Assembly (NCBI GenBank): GCA_002305685.1
Contig: DBQB01000016.1
Span: forward strand, 108,786 to 159,003
Reading direction: 5' to 3'
From: Ruminococcaceae bacterium UBA1405
GTDB taxonomy: Bacteria; Bacillota; Clostridia; Oscillospirales; Ruminococcaceae
Length of the DNA stretch: 50,218 nt
Made by a program: the position numbers and the translations under genes. The notes beneath the pieces were generated by a model. The model was not told the DNA's origin and did not search any database. It saw only the letters and a list, made by a program, of their open reading frames with translations. Position 1 is the first letter of the stretch, and each line of letters starts with the position of its first letter. Below are positions 41,811 through 50,218 of this stretch, in pieces.

Positions 41811-42353
41811 ATGAAAGAACTCAAAGGAAGCAAAACTGAAGCCAACCTGAAAGCCGCCTTCGCCGGGGAATCTCAAGCACACACCAAATATCAGTACTAT
41901 GCCAGCAAAGCCAAAAAGGACGGTTATGAACAGATTGCCGCACTGTTCCTTGAGACTGCCGGAAACGAAAAGGAACACGCAAAAATCTGGTTTAAACTGT
42001 TATGCGGCGGCGATGTTCCCGCTACTCCTGAAAACCTTCTGGACGCTGCCGCAGGGGAAAACTATGAATGGACCGATATGTATGCACAGTTTGCCAAGGA
42101 AGCAAAAGAGGAAGGCTTTGACCGCATCGCCTATCTCTTTGAAGAGGTTGGTAAAATTGAAAAGGCTCATGAGGAGCGATATCGCAAACTGCTGGCCAAT
42201 ATCCAGGATGGTCTTGTCTTTTCCAAGGACGGGGATACCATCTGGGAGTGCCGCAATTGCGGGCATATCCACATCGGTCCCAAGGCTCCGGAAGTTTGTC
42301 CCGTTTGTGCCCATCCCAAGTCTTTCTTCTGTGTAAAAGCAGAAAATTATTGA
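41811..42353 (+). CDS. rbr: Rubrerythrin
   Basis: A 180-aa classical rubrerythrin: four-helix diiron domain with AGESQA (about 18-23), GNEKEHAK (ExxH), and IEKAHEERY (second ExxH), followed by a C-terminal rubredoxin with CRNCG (about 149-153) and CPVC. It reduces hydrogen peroxide to water in anaerobes. AAAGGAGG precedes the ATG. It forms an operon with the PerR-like regulator and is followed by a terminator. Its diiron domain is clearly related to the one in the fusion protein at 11651, for example EGYEQIAELF/GYEQIAALF and GENYEWTDMY in both, so the two may be a duplication with different electron-donor modules. Confidence 0.96.
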   Translation: MKELKGSKTEANLKAAFAGESQAHTKYQYYASKAKKDGYEQIAALFLETAGNEKEHAKIWFKLLCGGDVPATPENLLDAAAGENYEWTDMYAQFAKEAKEEGFDRIAYLFEEVGKIEKAHEERYRKLLANIQDGLVFSKDGDTIWECRNCGHIHIGPKAPEVCPVCAHPKSFFCVKAENY

Positions 42354-42373
42354 TTTTCTTTTCCTGCATGGAC

Positions 42374-42409
42374 AGGCGCCCCGCTCAACTGGCGGGGCGC
42401 CTATTTTTT
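42374..42409 (+). terminator. Terminator of the perR-rbr operon
   Basis: An 11-bp perfect stem AGGCGCCCCGC/GCGGGGCGCCT (42374-42384 with 42392-42402) is followed by ATTTTTTG. Confidence 0.93.
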
Positions 42410-42448
42410 GTTCTCTTCTGTCTCCCTTGATGCAATTCCCTTTGTTAG

Positions 42449-43261
42449 CAATACAAATTGGTTTTTGGGAGCAAAATCGACGAGGATGATTCCGACGACA
42501 GCCAGCAAACCCAGACTAAAGTTGAAGTAGATTCCAAAGGCGATACCACCACTGCCACCGTTACAAAAAAACCGCTCGTTATCGGCGACACCGTCACCAC
42601 TACCATTTCTGATGAGGTAATGACACAGACCATCAATAGCGCAGTACAAAACGCCAATATACAGGGCACTGCTCCTACAGCGGAGATCCAGTTGGACAGC
42701 TCCCGGGATGCTTCTGCAATGAATGTTACCCTTAATACCGCCTCCCTCCAAATACTGGCAGCATACGAGGACGCCCAATTGATGATCTCCTCCTCTGCCG
42801 CCACCGTTGTCTTTGACGCCCAGGCGATACAGGCCATTGCAAAGCAATCTGGCACAAGCCTTACTTTGAAAGTTGCTCCCATATCCTCCAGCAAGCTGAC
42901 AGCAGCGCAGAAATCCACTGCCGGCAACTCCACTGTATTTGAACTGGCAATTATCAGCGGCGGCAAATATATCTCTAACTTTAACAATGGTCAGGCAACA
43001 GTCACACTGCCTTATAAACTAAAAGATAAGGAAACCGCAGCGGGCATGGTTGTATGGCATCTCAGCGATGCAGGTGAGCTCACCGAATGTGAAACCATCT
43101 ACAGTACCGCCAAGGAAACCATTGCCTTTACCACCCCCCACTTCTCCGAATACATGATCGGTTATGTCAGCAACAAAACCGCTGCCATCACCGACGTCGA
43201 CATTAACCCCAATACAGGCGCCGGTGGTATGGATATCTGCTGTACCGTTCCCCGTTTCTAA
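42449..43261 (+). pseudogene. Remnant of a surface (SLH-type) protein
   Basis: An open frame of about 267 codons with no ATG, ribosome-binding site or signal peptide (TTG at 42458 is the only start). It begins in a Thr/Val/Asp-rich segment (KVEVDSKGDTTTATVTKK) of the type found in long surface proteins, then a beta-rich domain ending with TIAFTTPHFSEYMIGYVSNK, a motif common just before the SLH or wall-anchor regions of clostridial surface proteins. It then stops shortly after. So both the front (signal and domains) and the back (anchor) seem missing. It is probably a 3'-part remnant of a larger gene left by deletion. A functional small protein cannot be excluded. Confidence 0.6.
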
Positions 43262-43747
43262 TCACGCCCTTTCAGGGAACTCGCATTATACGAAAAACCA
43301 GTAGACGATTGCGACATATGATGCAAAAAAGTCCGCCTTTCAAGCGGGCTTTTTTGTCTCTCAGAATTAACGTACAGGTTTCTCACATCCCTTCCCCTAT
43401 CCCTGGCTATAAAATAATCTTTGAGCGCCGGCTTGACAGCATTGGGGATCAATTACCTGCTTCCCAGGGAGCGGGTTTTGCAAATTCTTGCCCATCTGCA
43501 CCTAAAAAATACTACCGACCTAAACAGAGATTAAACTACACCCATACTCTTATCGTTAAAAAAGACAGTATTGATGCGGGTTTTTCTATCACATCCGCTC
43601 CCGCAGCTGGTATTCCCTTTTCCGCCTTTTTCTTCTCAGAGCGTTATTTTGAACACATGAATATTTTCCCGGTTACTGCAAACAATAGCAATGCAGCAAA
43701 TTCATAGAAATCATCAGACAAAAAGAAATATAAGGAGTTTTGAATAT
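43262..43747 (+). other. Gap before spoVT
   Basis: This 486-bp gap holds the terminator at 43325-43355 and otherwise no recognisable gene; an open frame there is low-quality (no ribosome-binding site, no family). A TGAATA hexamer at 43658-43663 followed 17 bp later by AACAATA resembles a sigma-G -35 but a poor -10; spoVT is transcribed by sigma-G in Bacillus. Confidence 0.5.
43325..43355 (+). terminator. Terminator after the surface-protein remnant
   Basis: AAAAAAGTCCGC (43325-43336) pairs with GCGGGCTTTTTT (43344-43355) with one wobble; loop CTTTCAA; it ends in TTTTTT. Confidence 0.85.
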
Positions 43748-44290
43748 ATGAAAGCAACCGGGATTGTGAGAAGAATCGATGATCTGGGGCGTGTAGTTAT
43801 TCCCAAAGAAATCCGGCGCACGATGCGCATCCGGGAAGGTGACCCGTTGGAAATTTACACCAATAACGACGGTGGCGTTATCTTTAAGAAGTATTCCCCC
43901 ATCGGTGAGCTGGCATCCTTCGCCGGTCAATATGCAGAGGTGCTCAATAAAACTGCCGGTCTGCCTGTGGTGGTATGTGATCGGGATCATGTGATTTCGG
44001 TGGCAGGCATTCCCAAAAAGGAATTGTTGGAACGCCGGGTATCCCCCATGCTGGAGGAGATGATGCAGCAGCGCAAAAGCTATCAACTAACCCCCGGAGA
44101 GCAACATAAGCTTACCCCAGTAGAAGGGGTGGAACGTTACGCCCTGGCCCAGGCGCCTATCATGGCCTCTGGCGATGTTTATGGCTCGGTCATGTTCCTG
44201 TGCGATGAAACCACAACCGCCCTGGAAGATACCGAACTCAAACTGATCCAGACCGCCGCCGCCTTTTTGGGCAAACAGATGGAGGAATAA
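43748..44290 (+). CDS. spoVT: Stage V sporulation protein T (SpoVT)
   Basis: A 180-aa transcription factor: N-terminal AbrB-type swapped-hairpin DNA-binding domain (MKATGIVRRIDDLGRVVIPK, about 1-50) and a C-terminal GAF-like domain (about 55-178). It controls forespore genes late in sporulation under sigma-G in Bacillus, so it is good evidence for an endospore former. AAGGAG lies 10 nt before the ATG at 43748; a longer frame from 43691 has no ribosome-binding site. A strong hairpin (44361-44397) follows. Confidence 0.96.
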   Translation: MKATGIVRRIDDLGRVVIPKEIRRTMRIREGDPLEIYTNNDGGVIFKKYSPIGELASFAGQYAEVLNKTAGLPVVVCDRDHVISVAGIPKKELLERRVSPMLEEMMQQRKSYQLTPGEQHKLTPVEGVERYALAQAPIMASGDVYGSVMFLCDETTTALEDTELKLIQTAAAFLGKQMEE

Positions 44291-44360
44291 CCCCTATCCC
44301 ATCTTGCGTATATGTTTATCCTGATATAAAAAACTATAACCATCATCCTTACACGCAAAG

Positions 44361-44397
44361 ACGGCCGGTGACAGGAATAAGCCCTGTCACCGGCCGT
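44361..44397. terminator. Bidirectional terminator between spoVT and the fucosidase
   Basis: A perfect 15-bp stem (44361-44375 with 44383-44397) lies between convergent genes; on the plus strand TTGATTTTG follows, on the minus strand TCTTTGCG. Confidence 0.75.
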
Positions 44398-44502
44398 TGA
44401 TTTTGCCCTGCACAGATAAAAGAACACCTCTGCGCCAGCACAAACGTCAGGAGGACATTTCTCCTGTTGCCGGCACATAGCCCCCGGTATTCCTGTTTGA
44501 CC

Positions 44503-46299
44503 CTACGGCCGGTACAGCTGCACGGTCAGCACTGCAAGGCCGATGTTATCGTTGTTTTCAATCTGCTCTGCTGAAAGAATCAGCCGATGTTTGCCCGGTT
44601 GCAACGAAACGGTACCGCAATGGGTAATCGCGCTCTGATAATAGGCGGAATACGCTCCCTGGTCATAGACATCTGCCTGCACAGTCGTTTTCACCGGCAT
44701 ACCATCGTCAAACCGAAGGGAAATTTGATGTCCGCCCTTCCACGGATTGCTGTGGCGAACGGCGCTGGTAGAAAGATCGATCTGATAGTCTCCGCCTTGA
44801 TATACCATAAAATCCCAAGATACATAGTTTTGGGGATCCAACCAATTGATGGTACATCCCAGTGGGGCAATCTCAATACGGTTGGTCACCTTTTGCACCA
44901 CTGCATCGGTACCGGCGTGACCGGTATCCTTTTCGATTAGCGGCTGCTCCACATTATGTATATCTGCGGCAATAGCGGGAAGCAGAATACTTCCGTCCGG
45001 CTGCTGAAGCAGCGACGGATTTACCGCAACCGGTGTATCAAAAGTCAATTTCAGTACCGGATAGGTCATCTCCGAAAGCTCCTGTGGCAGAACAATCTCC
45101 AGATGGCCGGGATTGTTGCAATCAGGCAGCTGCTGGGTATAGTTGCAGCTAAGCGCACTGCCCAAAACCTCTACCTTCTGAGCTGGCGTCATAATTCCGT
45201 CCACCGATATCGTGGATGCGGACGCATCTTTCAAAATGAAATACAGATGCTTTTCATCCTTGGTCACATATCCCCAGGAAAGATCGTAAGGGAACGGAGA
45301 ACAATCGGTTCCAAAAATTGCCTCCCGGTTGATATCTACCCATTTCCCTACCTCACCCAGGATCTTTATGCTGGGGGTTGGGGTATTGCCCCGCCCATCG
45401 GGGCCAAGGTTTACCACATAGTTGATGTTCTTGCTCACCAGATTGGCCAGTGTCCCAATGATAATTTTGCTGTCCTTCCAGTTGTGGTCAAAATGTTTGT
45501 ATCCCCAGGTATCATTGAGGGTGGTCACCGATTCCCAGTTGCCAGCCAGTTTACCAGCCGGGATGGCATTATCTCCCAGACTGCGGTAATCTCCCATTCC
45601 GTGGCCCAACCGGGAATTCATAATACAATCCGGCTGCAGCTCCTTGACCAGATTATAAAGCTCTCGGCATTCTTCCGGAGAGATGGTAGCCGGGGTATCA
45701 AACCATACCAGGGAAATCTCTCCATACTGGGTCAACAATTCCCGCATCTGGGGTTTTACCTTCTTCTCAAAATACCGGTGGAATACCTTTTCCTCCTGAT
45801 TGGGAAAATCCCATCCGTTGCCCCAGCTCATTCCCCGGTTGCCCGGCAGATGGCTGCCACCGGCATCTTTTTCATGCCAATCCAGTGCCTGAGAATAGTA
45901 AAGGCACAGCTTTACCCCTTCTTCTTTACAGGCATCCGCCAATTCCCGCAGCGGATCCCGATGGCTGGGAGTATAGTTGGTAACATTATAGTCGTCTACC
46001 TGGGAATGATACATCGCAAAACCATCATGATGCTTGGCGGTATAGATAATATAGCCCATACCTGCCTGTTTGGCCAGCCGCACCAGTCCTTTGGCATCAA
46101 AATCTGCTATATCAAAGGTTTTTGCTACCTGCTCATATTCTTTGATCGGAATACGAAACCGGCTCATCACCCATTCGCCAATATAACTCATGCGTTGGCC
46201 TTTCCATTCTCCCCCCAGCTGGCTATATACGCCCCAATGGATCATCATACCGAATTTGGCGTCTCGCCACCATTGTAATCTATCCTGCATGGCCTTCAC
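44503..46299 (-). CDS. GH29 alpha-L-fucosidase
   Basis: A 598-aa fucosidase. The (beta/alpha)8 catalytic domain (about 1-330) has IHWGVYS (His21), TAKHHDGF (His90, His91) and the nucleophile Asp201 in LVWFDTP. A beta domain (about 345-440) and a carbohydrate-binding-like C-terminal domain (about 460-598) with NPWKGGHQISLRF follow. No signal peptide, so it cleaves fucose from imported oligosaccharides. Its start overlaps the stop of the truncated paralogue upstream by 4 nt (ATGA), so it is the last gene of the decaying operon. All residues I could check are present, so it should be active, provided the operon is still transcribed. Confidence 0.93.
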   Translation of the reverse strand: MKAMQDRLQWWRDAKFGMMIHWGVYSQLGGEWKGQRMSYIGEWVMSRFRIPIKEYEQVAKTFDIADFDAKGLVRLAKQAGMGYIIYTAKHHDGFAMYHSQVDDYNVTNYTPSHRDPLRELADACKEEGVKLCLYYSQALDWHEKDAGGSHLPGNRGMSWGNGWDFPNQEEKVFHRYFEKKVKPQMRELLTQYGEISLVWFDTPATISPEECRELYNLVKELQPDCIMNSRLGHGMGDYRSLGDNAIPAGKLAGNWESVTTLNDTWGYKHFDHNWKDSKIIIGTLANLVSKNINYVVNLGPDGRGNTPTPSIKILGEVGKWVDINREAIFGTDCSPFPYDLSWGYVTKDEKHLYFILKDASASTISVDGIMTPAQKVEVLGSALSCNYTQQLPDCNNPGHLEIVLPQELSEMTYPVLKLTFDTPVAVNPSLLQQPDGSILLPAIAADIHNVEQPLIEKDTGHAGTDAVVQKVTNRIEIAPLGCTINWLDPQNYVSWDFMVYQGGDYQIDLSTSAVRHSNPWKGGHQISLRFDDGMPVKTTVQADVYDQGAYSAYYQSAITHCGTVSLQPGKHRLILSAEQIENNDNIGLAVLTVQLYRP

Positions 46300-47795
46300 T
46301 TTCCTTTCTCATCCGCCATAGGCGTCAGGGTCAAATATGATACATTGAGTCCGAGATGATCGTTATCCAAAATAATATCGCCCAACAGATTCAGGGTATG
46401 TTTTCCCGCTGTGAGTGCAATATCTCCGCATTGCGTTATGGCTCCAGCATAGTATCCGCTATATGCGCCTTTTTCCATCTCGTCTGCCACCACCATACAT
46501 TCCAGACAGTCTTCTCCGTCCAACTGTACGCGGATCCGATGACCGCCTTTCCATGGATTGCTGTGACGTACTCCGCTGGTGGACAGTTGAAGCTTGTATG
46601 TTCCGGATTGATAAACTTGGAAAGTCCAAGAAATATAGTTTTGACAATCCAACCAGTTGATGGTACAGCCAAGAGGTGCAATTTCAATATGATTTGTCAC
46701 CTTTTGTACTACTGCATCGGTGCCTGCATGGTTTGTATCCTGTTCAATCAGCGGCTGCTCAACATTGTGGATATCCGCGGCAATGGCGGGAAGACGGATG
46801 GTTCCGTCCGACTGCTGCAACAGTGCCCCGTTGACCTGCGGCTGCTGGGAAAACCACAGCTTGATAACCGGATAAACTTTCTGCCCCATCTCCTGCGGAA
46901 TTGCGATACGAAGGGTGCCAGGTGTGGTTTCCGTCGGCAGCTCTTGCACAAACGACAGCTGCGTTCCATCTTCCAGCAGGGTTACTTTCTCAACTGCACC
47001 AATGATGCCATCCACCGTCAGCGTCTCTGAGACGCCCGGACGCAGAATACAGTATAGGGCTTTCTCTCCCTGGGTCACAAAACAGCCGTCCAGATCATAG
47101 GGAAACGGAGAAGGCGCAATATGGGATACCGCTTCCTCGTTTTGATGGTACCATTTTCCAACCTCACCCAGGATCGTGACACTGGGAAGCGGGATATTGC
47201 CTCGGCCATCCGGGCCAACATTTACCACATAGTTGATATTTTTGCTCACCAGATTGGCCAGCGTTCCAATAATCGTTTTGCTGTCCTTCCAGTTATGGTC
47301 AAAATATTTATATCCCCATGTGTCGTTAAGGGTTGTTACCGACTCCCAATCTCCGGCCAGTTTTCCGCAGGGAATGGCGTTATCTCCCAAACTACGATAA
47401 TCTCCCACACCGTGACCTATCCGGGAATTGATAATACAGTTGGGTTGCAAGGTGCGCACCAGCTGGTATAATTCCCGGCTCTGCTCCTCGGTGATGGTTG
47501 CCGGACAGTCAAACCACATCAGCGGGATCTCTCCATATCCAGTCAGCAGTTCGGTAACCTGCGGTTTTACCTTTTTTTCAAAATAGCGCGCAAATACCTT
47601 CTCTTCCGGGTTGGGAAAATCCCATCCGTTGCCCCAGCTCATCCCCCGGTTGCCCGGCAGATGACTTCCGCCTGCGTCCTTTTCGTGCCAATCCAAGGAC
47701 TGGGAATAGTAAAGACAAAGTTTTACTCCCTGCTCCTTGCAGGCATTGGCCAATTCACGCAGCGGATCTCGATGGCTGGGAGTATAGTTGGTAAC
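46296..47795 (-). pseudogene. GH29 alpha-L-fucosidase, 5'-truncated by deletion
   Basis: About 499 residues align along their whole length with the intact fucosidase downstream, beginning at VTNYTPSHRDPLRELA (its residue 106). The first about 105 residues, including the HWG and KHHDGF sugar-binding histidines, are missing, although the nucleophile Asp (LMWFDCP) remains. The open frame carries only nine unrelated codons before that point, and they lie in the antisense-shifted end of the binding-protein gene. So a deletion joined the two genes at about 47795-47799. It is probably not expressed from its own signals and inactive. It ends with the ATGA overlap with the next gene. Confidence 0.9.
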
Positions 47796-49269
47796 AAGGA
47801 GCATAATTTTCCTTGGTGGCATTGTAGAGCACTACTTCCTGATTCCAGCTGCTGGTATCGGCAACGATGGCAGATTTGAATTCCTGAGAACGGAAGCAAG
47901 GTCCAACGGAAGTATACCAGTGGGTGTTCAGAGTATCGCCCCAGTTAAAGGTCCATTTATAAAGAGCCTGTGTTCCATCCAGAGCAATCTCGCCTTCCTC
48001 AGCTTTTGCCCAGGTGTTTTCTCTGCCCTCTACACCGTAGTGCAGATTGATGTAATCGGTGTTGGTCATAGGATCCGCCATAAACAGGTCCGCCCAACGC
48101 ATAGCCAGTTCCGGATTTTCACAATCTTTGGTAATCAGGAAACCAGGTGTAGGATTAAAATGAGAGAGGGGAGTCTGTTTGAGGCCGGTAGGACCAGTCA
48201 AAGGAGCAATAGCGGTATAATCCATCTGACGTCCGGTTCCAAAGTCCACGAAACCACCCATGGACTGCCGGTCGGTACCGCCCAGGCAGTTACCGTTTTC
48301 ATCGCCGGAAAGCATCTTCAGCTGGTTACCGGAAATGATGAAGATTTCTTTTGCCAGAAGATTTTCTTGATACAGTTTCTGATAGAACTTCAGAGCTTCC
48401 TTGAAACCATCCTGAGTGATGGTAGGAGTTACAACGCCGTCCTCCAGATACAGCCAGTTGTCTTTACCAGCACTGTAAACAAAGGAGTTGAGCAGGAAGT
48501 TATGTAAACCACCAGCACAGGGCACTTCGTCGTTGGGATCGCCGTTACCATTGGCGTCGTTATCTCTGAAGGCTTTCAAAACCTCATAGAACTCATCGAT
48601 GGTGGTAGGAATCTCCAGGCCCAGACGCTCGGTCCAATCGGTATTGAGCCAGTATTTGCTGGAATAGGAAACGTGATAGGACTCGTCCTGAATGGGGAAG
48701 AAATAGATGTTACCGTCGGGAGCAATGGACGCACCCTTGGAAACGGGACGGGCTTCATAGCATTTGGCCAGATTGGTTTCCGGATTGGCCGCAAAATCGT
48801 TCAAGGGAACAAAATATCCCTGGCTACCATAGGATACAACCTGTTCGGTAGAGATGCCGCCCTTTACCATAAAAACATCAGGCAAATCGGTGTTGCTGGC
48901 TAACAAAAGGCTGATCTTTTGTCCAGCATCCGCCGTGGTAGCAACCTGCCAGTCGATCTTGACGTTGGTCAGCTCCTCAACATATTTTGTCAGGTCATTG
49001 GTAGTGATATCTTCCACCATAGCGTGCGGCGCTGTAAAAATAGACAAGGTTTCCGTTTCTTTTACCAGAGGAAGGGTTCCAAAAGGATTCAGATTGCTGT
49101 CCGTATCAGTCTCTGACGTATCGGAGAAATCAACATGAGAAGATCCTGCGGAAGAAGAAACCTCTGAGGCAGCGGAAGAACTTTCGGAGGAAGTCGCAGC
49201 ATTGTTGCACGCCGCCATGGAAACCAACATGATACATGCCAGCATTGCGGAAATAGTACGCTTTTTCAA
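47755..49269 (-). pseudogene. Sugar-binding lipoprotein, 3'-truncated by deletion
   Basis: It has a signal with lipobox MAAC (Cys21), a Ser-rich linker and a solute-binding fold like the paralogue at 32729: EVLKAFRDNDANGNGDPNDE, SKYWLNTDWTERLGLEIPTT. Similarity ends at SWNQEVVLYNATKENYAP; then 13 out-of-frame residues read from fucosidase DNA and a stop at 47755. About 80 C-terminal residues of the paralogue are missing. The start codon is TTG (49269), with AAAGGA upstream, and no ATG alternative is close. The C-terminal part of such proteins belongs to the second lobe, so folding or binding is probably damaged. Confidence 0.88.
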
Positions 49270-49317
49270 AACAAGCTCATTCCTTTCATAATCATATTTT
49301 TATACTTCAAAACCGGA

Positions 49318-50194
49318 TCATCCTTTGATAGAACCGATCATGACGCCTTTGAGAAAATATTTTTGTACAAAGGGATAGATGATCAAAACCGGGACGCTTG
49401 CAACTACAATAAGAGAATACTTGAGCAGTTCCGCCAAACCTTCCTTTGCTTCCTGTTCTTCAAGTGGAATACTTGCCGTCATTGCTGGATCGATGGAGTT
49501 GACAATCAAAATTTCCCGCAAAACCAGCTGTAACGGATAGTATTCCTTATCGCTGAGGTAAAGCAATCCGTTGAAGAAGCTATTCCAATGACCCACTGCA
49601 TAAAACAATACCATGACCGCTAAAACAGCCTGAGACAGCGGCAGAAGGATTGCAAACATAAAGCGAATATCGGAACAACCATCAATTTCAGCCGCTTCAT
49701 ACAATTCAAAGGGAATGTTGCTCTCCATAAAGGTTCGGGTTACGATGACGTTGTACACCGAAACACCGCCCAGCACAATCATTACGATGGGTTTGTTGAC
49801 CAACCCAAGAGATTTAACCAGCAAGTAGGATGGAATCATACCGCCTGAAAAAAAACATCGTAAAGGCAAAGAAAAACATAATTGCATTTCTGGCATAAAA
49901 ATCTTTTCTGGAAAGAGGATACGCAGCAAGAACCGTCAGTGCCAGATTAAAGATGGTACCAAAAAAGGTATAGAAGATAGTGTTACGGTAACCAATCAGA
50001 ACACTATTGGTACTAAACACAGCCTGATATCCTTTCAGCGAAAAGTCTACCGGAAACAATCGCACTCGTCCAGTAAGTACCGCCGTGGTAGAACTAAAAG
50101 AACAGCTGACCACATAAATCAGAGGATACAGCACAATGAGAAACGCAATGAACAAAAACAAGTTGTTTCCCGCATTAAAAATACGGTCAACCAT
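49318..50194 (-). pseudogene. Sugar ABC permease (YtcP-like), frameshifted and 5'-interrupted
   Basis: Two frames together cover a full YtcP-type permease. The first (to about 49855) reads DRIFNAGNNLFLFIAFLIVL ... IMFFFAFTMFF; the second continues SGGMIPSYLLVKSLGLVNK ... EAAEIDGCSDIRFMFAILLP ... FLKGVMIGSIKG. The break is at a run of eight T (eight A on plus, 49848-49855), where seven would keep frame. It corresponds to FTMLFSGGMMPTYLL in the intact paralogue at 34567. The first about 14 residues are absent because an IS3-like end begins at 50197. Either defect would inactivate the gene; the homopolymer one could also be a sequencing error. Confidence 0.88.
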
Positions 50195-50196
50195 AA

Positions 50197-50218
50197 TGAA
50201 CTGCACCCCATTTGTTAG
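50197..50218 (+). mobile_element. End of an IS3-family (IS150-like) element
   Basis: The last 22 nt match the IS-like end at 1508-1529 in 21 of 22 positions (TGAACTGCACCCCATTTGTT plus AG). It replaces the 5' end of the permease gene. The body of the element must lie right of the window. Confidence 0.65.

Noticed and set aside
43658..43687. Sigma-G promoter of spoVT
   Set aside because: TGAATA fits the -35 but AACAATA fits the -10 poorly, so it is mentioned only as a possibility.
43309..43707. 132-codon plus-strand frame upstream of spoVT
   Set aside because: It starts at the terminator, has no ribosome-binding site and no recognisable family, and the sequence looks intergenic.

Overview
The window looks like a piece of chromosome from a gut-type, anaerobic, endospore-forming Clostridia, most likely Oscillospiraceae/Ruminococcaceae. 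The signs are SpoVT, Firmicutes-type ribosome-binding sites, sigma-A promoters and intrinsic terminators, rubrerythrin/PerR oxygen defence, LplB/YtcP-type sugar importers and many genes for host-type glycans. The species was not identified.

Layout. 1-1445: leader-distal end of a type I-C-like CRISPR array (21 visible spacers; the cas genes must lie to the left). 1508-2390: mobile-element debris, an IS3-family remnant followed by an IS200 element whose transposase is frameshifted. 2447-2522: tRNA-Thr(CGT). 2754-6401: envelope genes (anchored GDSL hydrolase, DUF4358 lipoprotein, small membrane protein, cardiolipin synthase). 6492-10594 (minus): response regulator, sensor kinase and HtrA protease, arranged like a secretion-stress module. 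10994-12838: operon of two multi-domain rubredoxin/rubrerythrin proteins behind a PerR-box-like palindrome. 13185-15471: ychF and an sdpR-sdpI-like pair with an 18-bp inverted-repeat operator. 15587-16021: zinc-ribbon membrane protein.

16184-21775 (minus) is a four-gene operon: BNR/sialidase-like protein, MGH1/GH63-like glycosidase, four-carbon acid-sugar kinase and PdxA2-type dehydrogenase. It is the most interesting unit, because it suggests that a glycosylated tetronate is cleaved and its acid fed to dihydroxyacetone phosphate. 22014-26037 (minus) is a B12 importer (btuFCD-like) under a cobalamin riboswitch with a terminator platform and a near-perfect promoter. 26165-26959 is a GNAT acetyltransferase.

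26986-39056 is a glycan-foraging locus. A divergent AraC-type membrane regulator faces two permeases, a lipoprotein binding protein, a GH95-like enzyme, ThuA-like and Gfo/Idh/MocA proteins and a SASA esterase. The enzymes have no signal peptides, so oligosaccharides are probably imported first and then trimmed inside the cell. The regulator and transporter genes are visibly more AT-rich than their surroundings. 39238-41047 encodes a small secreted protein and an MFS transporter. 41356-42353 is a PerR-rubrerythrin operon. 42449-43261 is a surface-protein remnant. 43748-44290 is spoVT.

44503-50218 (minus) is a decaying second glycan locus: one intact GH29 fucosidase, a second GH29 lacking its N-terminus and joined by a deletion to a binding protein lacking its C-terminus, and a permease with a homopolymer frameshift whose 5' end is cut by an IS3-like end. 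That IS end matches 21 of 22 bases of the one beside the CRISPR array.
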